A stretch of DNA of 8,110 nt from assembly GCA_002297965.1 (NCBI GenBank), contig DBLF01000120.1, positions 1 through 8,110 on the forward strand. Direction: 5' to 3'. Positions 1 through 6,170 of the stretch are shown one piece after another. The stretch's first letter is position 1. Every line of letters starts with the position of its first letter. A program made the translations under genes and the position numbers. The notes beneath the pieces were generated by a model that did no database searches, was not told where the DNA came from, and was given only the letters and a program-made list of their open reading frames with translations. The DNA is from Candidatus Segatella papionis (GTDB lineage: Bacteria > Bacteroidota > Bacteroidia > Bacteroidales > Bacteroidaceae).

Positions 1-395
1 GCAAAGGCACGAAGTGTTGTGGCAGCAAGATATGTGCCCCAATCCTCTGATGCCTCAGACTTCTCCAATACAGTTTTCAAATTGACCAAAGCCTGCTGAT
101 AGAACTGGGTATAAGCTGTACCACTACGGGTAGCAGACTGCTGGAACTCAGAGTAATCGACATAGTTGGATGTTCCATTGAGCTGAGCATAAATCTCAGA
201 ATGATAGCCACCAGTAATACGCAAGTAGTTGCCATAAGCACTGGCAATTGACATTTCCACACCAGGCATTATCATAGAAGATGTGACATTGCTCTCTGAA
301 GGAGAGGTTGGATCCTGGTTGATGTCAAGATAGCTGTCGCAAGAGGTAAAGCAAAGACCCAAGGCGAGAGCTGACATGAATATATATTTCTTCAT
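1..395 (-). CDS. SusD/RagB-family outer-membrane lipoprotein, N-terminal part (cut by window edge)
   Basis: This is the start of a SusD/RagB-type surface lipoprotein, which acts as the lid of a SusC transporter and helps capture ligand at the outer membrane. I translated it from the minus strand: ATG at 395-393, then 131 codons open to the window edge. It begins MKKYIFMSALALGLCFTSC, a lipoprotein signal peptide with lipobox FTSC and lipidated Cys19. The following CDSYLDINQDPTSPSES is typical of the SusD N-terminus, and the style (C..YLDIN.DP) resembles the SusD-like_2 branch. Residues from about 40 onward look like the start of the helical TPR-like core (..YHSEIYAQLNG.., ..YTQFYQQALVNLKTVLEKSE..). 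Its start lies 35 bp after the SusC stop with no terminator between, so it is the second gene of that operon. The ligand cannot be inferred. Confidence 0.9.
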   Translation of the reverse strand, partial: MKKYIFMSALALGLCFTSCDSYLDINQDPTSPSESNVTSSMIMPGVEMSIASAYGNYLRITGGYHSEIYAQLNGTSNYVDYSEFQQSATRSGTAYTQFYQQALVNLKTVLEKSEASEDWGTYLAATTLRAF

Positions 396-430
396 ATTGA
401 TATCCTTATTAATAATTCTTTATCACTAAA

Positions 431-3400
431 CTAGAATGTCACACTCAAGTTGGCACCGAAGGTACGGCAAGCAGGGTTTGAGTACAACTCACCAAACTGA
501 GTAGCGAGGTCACCATAAGCCCCTTGACTGATAGTTGTGGTCTCTGGGTCGATGAAGGTATTGCTGCTAGCTGTCCATGTGAACACATTGTTGCAGAATA
601 CGGTCAAAGCTACATTGCTCAAAGAGCAAGCCTTTACCCAAGGGCGAGGCAAGTTCCAGGTCAAACTGATGTTACGCAACTTAACGTATGAACGATCGAG
701 CAAGTAAGCCTCGCCAGCGTTACCATAGCCATAGTCATTGTAATACTTCTGGTAGCTACCATCGGTCTGATAGATTGGAGTTGTATTCTCCACGTAGGTA
801 TCACCGCTCTTCACTACAGAGTTAGGGATGATGAATGGACGACGCTCATTATAAGTTGTGATAGTTCCGTTACCAGTGAACTGCATCAAGTTCTTGGTAC
901 GAGAGAACATATAACCACCCTTGCGGATATCCAAGGCTGCGCTCAAAGTGAAGCCCTTGTAAGTCAACGAGGTTGTTACACCACCTGTCCAGTCGCTGTT
1001 CATGTTCTTACCAGTATCCTCAACAGTAGTACCAATTACTGGCTGACCATTCTGATCAACTATCAGTTTACCATCCTCAGTATATTGTGGCAAGTAAGTA
1101 TAGAACTCGCCCATTGGCTTGCCCTCTTCAGCATACATATAGACAGCATCGTTACCTGCGGAGAAGTTGTAGATGGCAACTCGACCACCCTCGAGGCTAG
1201 ATGGCATCTCAAGCACCTTATTCCAGTTCTTTGAGAAGTTGAATGCCAATTCCCACTTGAAGTTCTTGGTCTGAACAGGAACGGTGGTGAGGAGCAATTC
1301 AATACCACGGTTGCGAACAGAACCGAAGTTGGTTACCTGATAGTAATAACCCGTTGATGGATCTACTGGCAAGGTGAAAATCTGATCGTTGGTGGTTCTG
1401 TTATAGAAAGAAGCATCCAAACCAATGCGTCCCATAAAGAACTGCAAGTTAAGACCAGCCTCTATCTCAGTAGTCATCTCTGGCTTCAAAGAGTTACTGC
1501 CCTTAGTGTTACCCAAGAGGAAAGAGTTTTTACCATTCATTGGGAACTTAGCGATACCTGTGCCATAATAACCACGAACGCTAGCCTGATCGTAAGTAGC
1601 ACCTGTAAGATAAGGATTGGCGTCGTTACCAGTCTTACCATAAGCAACACGAGCCTTACCAAAAGTCAACACCTTGTTTTCTGGAATCAACTTAGTAAAG
1701 ATCCAGCTCAAAGTTGCACCAGGATAGAAGAAGCTGTTCTTTTCTATTGGCAGTGTAGAAGACCAGTCGTTACGAGCAGTCAAGTCGAGATAGAGCATAT
1801 CGTCCCATCCCAAAGTAACATCACCAAAGAGACCGACCAAACGACGCTTGGTCTGACTTTCCGACAAAGTTTTCTTGGTAGCACCATTGCTCAACTGCCA
1901 GAAACCAGTCTCAAAAGTCAAGTCATCAGCTTCACCAGTCATGTTGGTCCAATAACGCTCATTCATGTTGACACCGGCAATCACAGCCAAATCAAGTTTG
2001 TCATCCAAGAATTTCTTCTTATAGTTAGCCATGAAATCATGGTTGAACTCATACATACGACCATAGCGAGTATATACATAACCACTCTGATTCATGTGGC
2101 TAGGTGCATACCCCTTGTCATCGGTAATCATCTTATCATCAAGGGAAATCTGAGGATAACCAATTTTTGAATCATAATCGGTATAATCGAAACCGAAACG
2201 ATAAGTCAAAGTCAAATCCTTGAAAGGAGTAATATCAGCCTGCACCTTACCATTAATCTGCTTGGCATCAGTGTGGTTATAGTTATTCTCCAAAGCCCAA
2301 TATGGGTTGGTGATTCCATAAGGGGTGAAATATGCCTCTGGGGTATTGAAAGGACTACTCAAATCCTTTTTGTCGAGCAAAGAAACATCACGTGGCAATT
2401 CATAGAGACCATCAATTACTGAAGTACCCTGAAAGGAACCCACTGCATCGGTATTGCTGCGAGCAAAGTTGATGGAAGAAGAAAGCTTCAACCAGTCGTT
2501 TGCCTGATAGCTATTGCGGAAAGCCAAGGTATTACGAGTGTACTTATCCTTGTCACCTGGCATGATACCATTATCGCCAGCATAAGAATAAGACAAGTAA
2601 TAAGTCATCTTGCTGTCGTTAGAGACACCACTCAAAGACACATTGTGGTTCTGTGACCAACCTGTATCAAAGAAATCTCTCACATTATTTTTCAAAGCCT
2701 TATATGGGTGGAGCAACTGCTGATGATTCCACTCTGGTCCATATACCTGCATAGAGCCATCCAAAGCTGGACCCCAAGAACCATTCTCAATAAAAGTCTG
2801 ACGACCGTTCCAGCCCTGTCCAAACTCATCCTGCATGTCTGGCAACGTAGAAACTCTACGAGCCTGTACACTTCCACTATAATTGATGGTATAATTGCGA
2901 GATTGTCCCTTGGCACCATTCTTGGTAGTTATCAAGATGACACCATTTGCTGCACGGCTACCATAAAGAGCGGTAGCAGCGGCACCTTTCAACACCGTCA
3001 TACTCGCAATATCTTCCGGGGAGATATTAGAGATACCACCCGTAGAGACATTCTTACCTTGTCCTGAGAATACGTTATTCTGCAATGGAATACCATCCAC
3101 TACATAAAGAGGTTGGTTGCTACCATTGATTGATCCGTAACCACGAATAACGACATTGGTTACAGAACCTGGGTCGGAGCTAGTTGCGCTAACCTGTACA
3201 CCAGCCACCTTACCCGAGAGTGCATCGGCTACGTTCGTAGTACGAGCACCAACAATTTCATCACTCTTGACGGTAGTAGCTGCATAACCCAAGGTTTTCT
3301 CATTACGAGTAATACCCATAGCGGTTACTACCACCTCGTCAAGGTTCTTGGAATCAGAAACCAAAACGATTTTCATTTTAGGAGTAGCTTTTACTGTCTT

Positions 3401-3640
3401 GGTCTCCATGCCGAGATAAGTAATCTCAAGCACTGCATCCTTGCTAGCATTAGGAAGGATGAAGTTACCATCGACATCAGTCACAGTACCGGTCTTTGTT
3501 CCTGCAATTTTAACAGAAGCACCAATCACTGGCTCACCGTCATCCTGAGAAACAACCTTACCTGTAACAGTAGTTTGTGCGAGAGCCATTCCTGTAGATA
3601 GAACAAGCCCCCCCATTAACATGGTTAGTCTTTTTGCCAT
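431..3640 (-). CDS. SusC/RagA-family TonB-dependent outer-membrane transporter
   Basis: This 1069-residue outer-membrane receptor imports a glycan, peptide or similar nutrient, using TonB energy together with its SusD partner. A signal peptide ends around Ala21-Gln22 (ALA|QTT). Residues about 24-95 form a carboxypeptidase-regulatory-like domain (VTGKVVSQDDGEPVIGASV). A TonB box follows at 100-106 (LDEVVVT), then the plug, with the SusC signature SPEDIASMTVLKGAAATALY at 207-226 continuing into GSRAANGVILITTK to residue 240. The remainder is the beta-barrel, ending in a terminal Phe (VTF) as expected for recognition by the barrel assembly machinery. Length is normal for the family. There is no STN domain ahead of the regulatory-like domain, so direct anti-sigma signalling is not expected. 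The start ATG lies 43 bp inside a good promoter, preceded by a purine-rich but not Shine-Dalgarno leader. Codons 9-11 contain a G7 run (3608-3614). The substrate is unknown. Confidence 0.97.
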   Translation of the reverse strand: MAKRLTMLMGGLVLSTGMALAQTTVTGKVVSQDDGEPVIGASVKIAGTKTGTVTDVDGNFILPNASKDAVLEITYLGMETKTVKATPKMKIVLVSDSKNLDEVVVTAMGITRNEKTLGYAATTVKSDEIVGARTTNVADALSGKVAGVQVSATSSDPGSVTNVVIRGYGSINGSNQPLYVVDGIPLQNNVFSGQGKNVSTGGISNISPEDIASMTVLKGAAATALYGSRAANGVILITTKNGAKGQSRNYTINYSGSVQARRVSTLPDMQDEFGQGWNGRQTFIENGSWGPALDGSMQVYGPEWNHQQLLHPYKALKNNVRDFFDTGWSQNHNVSLSGVSNDSKMTYYLSYSYAGDNGIMPGDKDKYTRNTLAFRNSYQANDWLKLSSSINFARSNTDAVGSFQGTSVIDGLYELPRDVSLLDKKDLSSPFNTPEAYFTPYGITNPYWALENNYNHTDAKQINGKVQADITPFKDLTLTYRFGFDYTDYDSKIGYPQISLDDKMITDDKGYAPSHMNQSGYVYTRYGRMYEFNHDFMANYKKKFLDDKLDLAVIAGVNMNERYWTNMTGEADDLTFETGFWQLSNGATKKTLSESQTKRRLVGLFGDVTLGWDDMLYLDLTARNDWSSTLPIEKNSFFYPGATLSWIFTKLIPENKVLTFGKARVAYGKTGNDANPYLTGATYDQASVRGYYGTGIAKFPMNGKNSFLLGNTKGSNSLKPEMTTEIEAGLNLQFFMGRIGLDASFYNRTTNDQIFTLPVDPSTGYYYQVTNFGSVRNRGIELLLTTVPVQTKNFKWELAFNFSKNWNKVLEMPSSLEGGRVAIYNFSAGNDAVYMYAEEGKPMGEFYTYLPQYTEDGKLIVDQNGQPVIGTTVEDTGKNMNSDWTGGVTTSLTYKGFTLSAALDIRKGGYMFSRTKNLMQFTGNGTITTYNERRPFIIPNSVVKSGDTYVENTTPIYQTDGSYQKYYNDYGYGNAGEAYLLDRSYVKLRNISLTWNLPRPWVKACSLSNVALTVFCNNVFTWTASSNTFIDPETTTISQGAYGDLATQFGELYSNPACRTFGANLSVTF
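3608..3614 (-). repeat. G7 homopolymer within SusC signal-peptide codons
   Basis: Seven consecutive G on the coding (minus) strand lie in the codons for Met9-Gly10-Gly11 (ATG GGG GGG). A one-base slip would move translation into frames with early stops; one of the two alternative frames stops at 3558. This is the longest G run seen in the window and lies at a place where phase variation would switch off the transporter. The run is short for a phase-variable tract, so function is only a possibility. Confidence 0.9.
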
Positions 3641-3682
3641 AATTTCTCTCTCTTAAATTAAACAACTTACAAATATCGGGTG

Positions 3683-3714
3683 CAAAGTTACATCTTTTTG
3701 GCAATATAAACAAA
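3683..3714 (-). promoter_or_regulatory. Bacteroidota-type promoter of the susC-susD operon
   Basis: Read on the minus strand, TTTG (3714-3711), 20 bp, then TAACTTTG (3690-3683) matches the Bacteroidota -33/-7 consensus TTTG-N19-21-TAnnTTTG. The box is followed by CACCCG. Transcription should begin around 3676, giving a leader of roughly 35 nt before the SusC ATG. Confidence 0.8.
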
Positions 3715-3761
3715 TTTTTAGCAAACAAATTGTAAGTTAGAACTGTTTTTCTACCACTTTT

Positions 3762-3782
3762 TGCATATTTTCTGCATATTTT
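3762..3782 (-). repeat. Two 10-bp direct repeats AAAATATGCA, 11 bp apart
   Basis: On the minus strand AAAATATGCA occurs at 3782-3773 and again at 3771-3762, an 11-bp period that puts both copies on the same face of the helix. They lie about 48 to 68 bp upstream of the SusC -33 element. This arrangement would suit a dimeric or tandem-binding activator, but no regulator gene is visible. A further copy, extended to 12 identical bases, lies at 4878-4889 on the plus strand. Confidence 0.6.
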
Positions 3783-3946
3783 ATTACTTTTCGTCAGAAA
3801 TAACAACACAAATAGGTTCAAAAAGTAAATTTAAGACAAAAACCAGACAATGACAGAAAGTTTTAAAAAGAGCAAAAATAGCAGCAAAAAGACAGAAAAG
3901 TTCTGCTACCAAAAAACAATTAAACAAAGAAAGCATTGCCAATAAT

Positions 3947-3984
3947 AAAAAAAATAGAGGAATGCCTATATCAGCAATCCTCTA
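3947..3984 (-). terminator. Intrinsic terminator of the HAD phosphatase gene
   Basis: Just after the HAD stop codon, the minus strand forms an 11-bp stem (TAGAGGATTGC pairing with GCATTCCTCTA, one mismatch) around an 8-nt loop, followed directly by eight T. This is a classical rho-independent terminator that should keep HAD transcription out of the susC region. Confidence 0.85.
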
Positions 3985-3993
3985 CTTTCCCTA

Positions 3994-4785
3994 TCAGATA
4001 ACCCCATACTTCTGCAAAGCATTCTTCACTCCATCCTCATCCACCGAAGTGGTGATGTAGTCGGCTATCGCCTTCAGATTATCGCCGGCATTGCCCATCG
4101 CCACGCCGACTCCAGCCTCCCTGACGATGGAAATGTCGTTTCCTCCATCTCCAAATGCCATGGTCTCGTCGATGTTCAAGCCTAGATACTCAGCCATGGC
4201 ATGGAGTCCCTTGCCCTTGTCGGCTCCTCCAGCAGTAATGTCGGTAAAGGCAGGATGCCATCTGCCCGACGTGCAGTGCTCCAAGGTAGGCATCAGCGCC
4301 GCCTCTTGTGCTTCGGTGCAGAAAGGGGTAACCTGAAGCACAGGCTCATCGCCTAGTTCCTCCACACTCTTCAGAAAAATATCGAAATCCACTCCCAAGC
4401 CCTTGGCGAAAACATCAAACACCTCTTGGGTGAAATGATGGATGGCTATGCGATGCTCTCCCACTACCACCGCAGGATAACCATCCCGATTGGCAGCAGC
4501 GACAATCTTTTGTACATCCGATGGAAGGAGGGCTTCCTCGCTCACCACCTTGTCTCCCACGAAACAGCGGGCACCATTGGTGGTGATGTAACCATCTATC
4601 AAATGTTCTATCTGACCGAGATTCGTGATAATCATCTGCGGACGACCCGTAGAAATATACACCTCCACCCCATTCTTCTTGGCCAGCTCCAAGGCATCCA
4701 CCGTGCTCTGAGGAATCTTGTGGGTCTTGAAACTTACCAATGTGCCGTCGATGTCGAAAAACAGTGCTTTTATCTTCTTATCCAT
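3994..4785 (-). CDS. Cof-type HAD-superfamily phosphatase (class IIB)
   Basis: This 263-residue cytosolic Mg-dependent phosphatase probably acts on small phosphorylated metabolites such as sugar phosphates; the exact substrate cannot be read from sequence. All four HAD motifs are present: motif I DIDGT with nucleophile Asp11 and acid/base Asp13, motif II STGR with Thr46, motif III Lys190 in ADKGKGL, and motif IV GDGGND at 212-217. Between motifs II and III lies a large alpha/beta cap, as in the Cof/YidA IIB group, and length is normal. The start is placed at 4785 because MDKKIKALFFDIDGTL puts motif I at the usual distance. A frame extension to 4875 would begin upstream of the promoter -7 box at 4848-4855 and has no family resemblance. 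The gene is monocistronic, with its own promoter and terminator. Confidence 0.95.
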   Translation of the reverse strand: MDKKIKALFFDIDGTLVSFKTHKIPQSTVDALELAKKNGVEVYISTGRPQMIITNLGQIEHLIDGYITTNGARCFVGDKVVSEEALLPSDVQKIVAAANRDGYPAVVVGEHRIAIHHFTQEVFDVFAKGLGVDFDIFLKSVEELGDEPVLQVTPFCTEAQEAALMPTLEHCTSGRWHPAFTDITAGGADKGKGLHAMAEYLGLNIDETMAFGDGGNDISIVREAGVGVAMGNAGDNLKAIADYITTSVDEDGVKNALQKYGVI

Positions 4786-4847
4786 AATTTTATCTTTATA
4801 CCTTATTATATATGTCTCTTTCGAAATTATCATGCAATTTTCGGGTG

Positions 4848-4878
4848 CAAAATTACGAAAAAACGGATAATTCACAAA
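4848..4878 (-). promoter_or_regulatory. Promoter of the HAD phosphatase gene
   Basis: On the minus strand, TTTG (4878-4875), 19 bp, then TAATTTTG (4855-4848) fits the Bacteroidota consensus and is followed by CACCCG. The expected start near 4841 gives a leader of about 56 nt. It rules out the ATG at 4875 as the translation start. Confidence 0.8.
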
Positions 4879-4904
4879 AAATATGCAGATTTATTTAGTT
4901 TTTC

Positions 4905-4935
4905 ATTGCCGTTTCGCAGAAAAAGCGTATATTTG
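4905..4935 (+). promoter_or_regulatory. Promoter of the FimB/Mfa2-like lipoprotein gene
   Basis: ATTG (4905-4908), 19 bp, then TATATTTG (4928-4935) fits the Bacteroidota -33/-7 pattern, although the -33 element is ATTG rather than TTTG. It diverges from the HAD promoter without overlapping it. The leader to the ATG at 5003 is about 60 nt. Confidence 0.7.
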
Positions 4936-5002
4936 CGCCATCTTTCCGGTGCGAGAAAACTTCTTGCAACACACTGAGAAAGAGAACATAAAACTTTAGG
5001 TT

Positions 5003-5977
5003 ATGAAGAAGGCTACCTACGCTTGGCTGGCATCCCTCTTGTTGATGCTGGTGGCAACGCTTACCTCATGCGAACAGTTCGCTCTCGACGAGTTGGGCAC
5101 TAGCACGTATGACGCAAACGCCAATGTAACCCTCCATCTATCTGTAGCTAACAAAAAGCAAAGCAACGCATCATCCAAACTGATGAATAGCGTCGCTATC
5201 CCAACCCGAGCCACGGATGAAAATGACGAGGAAGTTTCCAAACCCTTGGAGAATTATTGTTCCCGGCTCTCCATCGCCATCTTCGACGGAGAGGAGAAAG
5301 TGAAGCTCCTCAATCTGAAAGCTGACAAGGAGGGCTTCGGAGACATTACGCTCTCGCTCGACGAAGGCGACTACCGAATGGTGGCCATCGGGCACAATGG
5401 AGCGGGCAACTGCACCATCAGTTCTCCAGAGAAAGTGAAGTTCTACAAGAACAAGCTTACTGACACCTTCTATTACTATGGCAAACTCAGCGTGGAAGAG
5501 GGCAACGACACGGAAGAGGAAATCAAGCTGACCCGTGCCGTGGCACAAGTAAACGTCCACATCACCGACACAGTGATCCCCAAAGAAGCGCATAGCATCA
5601 AGTTTTACTACACCGGTGGAAGCAGCACTCTGGATGCGACCACTGGCTATGGATGCGTGAAAAGCAGGCAAACCGAGAGCTTCAAGCTAGAAGAAGGACA
5701 AAGAGACTACGCCGTCTATACCTTTCCACACGAAGACAACAACGGACTGGACATGACAGTCAGCATCCTCGACACCGAAGCCAAGATTATCAAGGAATAC
5801 AACAAGGAAGAAATGCCCGTGAAATGTAACAACATCACCAAGGCGGACATCAGCATCAAGGACGAGACCATCAGCGACCCGAAGCAGGAAGAGCGAAAAG
5901 ACGATGAACAGGAAGGCGGATTCGGCTTTACCATCAACCCGGAATGGGACGGAGAGATTATCGTAGAGTTTGATTGA
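5003..5977 (+). CDS. FimB/Mfa2-like fimbrial-subunit-family lipoprotein
   Basis: This 324-residue predicted outer-membrane lipoprotein has a lipoprotein signal peptide ending in lipobox LTSC with Cys23. The mature part resembles the FimB/Mfa2 anchor or accessory-pilin family of Bacteroidales. Features include an early beta-strand (NVTLHLSV, 41-48), IAIFDGEEKV near 91-100, an EGDYRMVAIG strand near 121-130, YYYGKLSV at 157-164, the family-like LTRAVAQVNV at 176-185, and a C-terminal VKCNNITKADISI at 273-285. A charged linker (about 287-304) then leads to a final strand, FTINPEWDGEIIVEFD. In Porphyromonas, such proteins anchor and cap fimbriae. No major pilin gene lies beside it, so a fimbrial role here is inference. 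It has its own promoter, and a separate promoter serves the efflux genes downstream. The family call rests on motif style without any database search. Confidence 0.7.
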   Translation: MKKATYAWLASLLLMLVATLTSCEQFALDELGTSTYDANANVTLHLSVANKKQSNASSKLMNSVAIPTRATDENDEEVSKPLENYCSRLSIAIFDGEEKVKLLNLKADKEGFGDITLSLDEGDYRMVAIGHNGAGNCTISSPEKVKFYKNKLTDTFYYYGKLSVEEGNDTEEEIKLTRAVAQVNVHITDTVIPKEAHSIKFYYTGGSSTLDATTGYGCVKSRQTESFKLEEGQRDYAVYTFPHEDNNGLDMTVSILDTEAKIIKEYNKEEMPVKCNNITKADISIKDETISDPKQEERKDDEQEGGFGFTINPEWDGEIIVEFD

Positions 5978-6038
5978 AAAGAACTAGAAATTTCATTGAA
6001 AGGAACAAAGAGTTCGATTGAAAGAAACAAGAAATTGA
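5973..6038 (+). repeat. Three imperfect 22-bp tandem repeats overlapping the lipoprotein stop codon
   Basis: ATTGAAA recurs at 5973, 5995 and 6017, exactly 22 bp apart. The units share an approximate consensus ATTGAAARGAACAAGAAATT. The first copy includes the TGA stop codon (5975-5977) of the lipoprotein gene. Because 22 is not a multiple of 3, this is not a protein repeat. A period near two helical turns would present each copy on the same DNA face. Confidence 0.75.
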
Positions 6039-6056
6039 TAGACATGTTCCTTTTTT
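5999..6056 (+). terminator. Possible weak intrinsic terminator after the lipoprotein gene
   Basis: AAAGGAACA (5999-6007) is the exact inverse complement of TGTTCCTTT (6045-6053), giving a 9-bp stem, and the right arm runs into six T at 6051-6056. The 37-nt loop is long and the stem is AT-rich at its base, so termination efficiency is doubtful. One arm lies inside the 22-bp repeats. Confidence 0.35.
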
Positions 6057-6089
6057 CCACAAAATAAGGTATTTTTCGATTCTTAAAGA

Positions 6090-6102
6090 TTTGATAATCA
6101 AA
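6090..6102. promoter_or_regulatory. Inverted repeat TTTGAT-A-ATCAAA just upstream of the efflux promoter
   Basis: This is a perfect 6-bp inverted repeat with a single central base, ending 5 bp before the -33 element at 6108. Its centre lies roughly 50 bp before the predicted transcription start, a position often used by activators. No regulator gene is in view, so operator function is inference. Confidence 0.35.
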
Positions 6103-6107
6103 ATTTC

Positions 6108-6138
6108 TTTGCCATTTAGGAATTATTTCATAATTTTG
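6108..6138 (+). promoter_or_regulatory. Promoter of the TolC-HlyD efflux operon
   Basis: TTTG (6108-6111), 19 bp, then TAATTTTG (6131-6138) matches the Bacteroidota consensus fully and is followed by CACCC. The expected start is around 6145, leaving a leader of only about 25 nt before the TolC ATG. Confidence 0.85.
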
Positions 6139-6143
6139 CACCC

Positions 6144-6159
6144 AATATTATATAATATT
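6144..6159. promoter_or_regulatory. Perfect 16-bp palindrome at the expected transcription start of the efflux operon
   Basis: AATATTATATAATATT is its own reverse complement. It begins 5 bp after the -7 box and ends 11 bp before the TolC ATG, so it spans the predicted start site and most of the leader. It could be a repressor operator or a weak leader hairpin. It is made only of A and T in an AT-rich gap, which lowers its significance. Confidence 0.4.
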
Positions 6160-6170
6160 ATTGTAAAAGG

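Larger units (their letters stand above)
3641..3993. other. 353-bp AT-rich intergenic region between HAD phosphatase and SusC
   Basis: I see no credible gene here. From right to left it holds the HAD terminator (3947-3984), a run of A-tracts at near-helical spacing (about 3820-3916), two 10-bp direct repeats (3762-3782), the SusC promoter (3683-3714) and the SusC leader (about 35 nt). The rest is AT-rich sequence in which I recognise nothing. Confidence 0.8.

Noticed and set aside
3558..3821. An 87-codon minus-strand frame covering the susC start and promoter
   Set aside because: It overlaps the SusC signal-peptide codons in another frame and runs through the promoter; its product resembles nothing and is explained as a shadow.
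3955..3984. The TAGAGGA inverted repeat as an attachment site or mobile-element end
   Set aside because: It lies directly after a stop codon and runs into eight T on the minus strand, so a terminator explains it fully.
4786..4875. N-terminal extension of the HAD phosphatase to an ATG at 4875
   Set aside because: The extra 30 residues begin upstream of the promoter -7 box (4848-4855) and would displace the DxDGT motif from its usual position near residue 10.
4426..4977. A 183-codon plus-strand frame opposite the HAD gene
   Set aside because: The opposite strand encodes a complete phosphatase with all catalytic motifs; this frame also crosses two divergent promoters and has no recognisable motifs.
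5171..5671. A 166-codon minus-strand frame opposite the lipoprotein gene
   Set aside because: It is antisense to a well-supported lipoprotein, lacks a promoter, and is a by-product of GC-richer codon use there.
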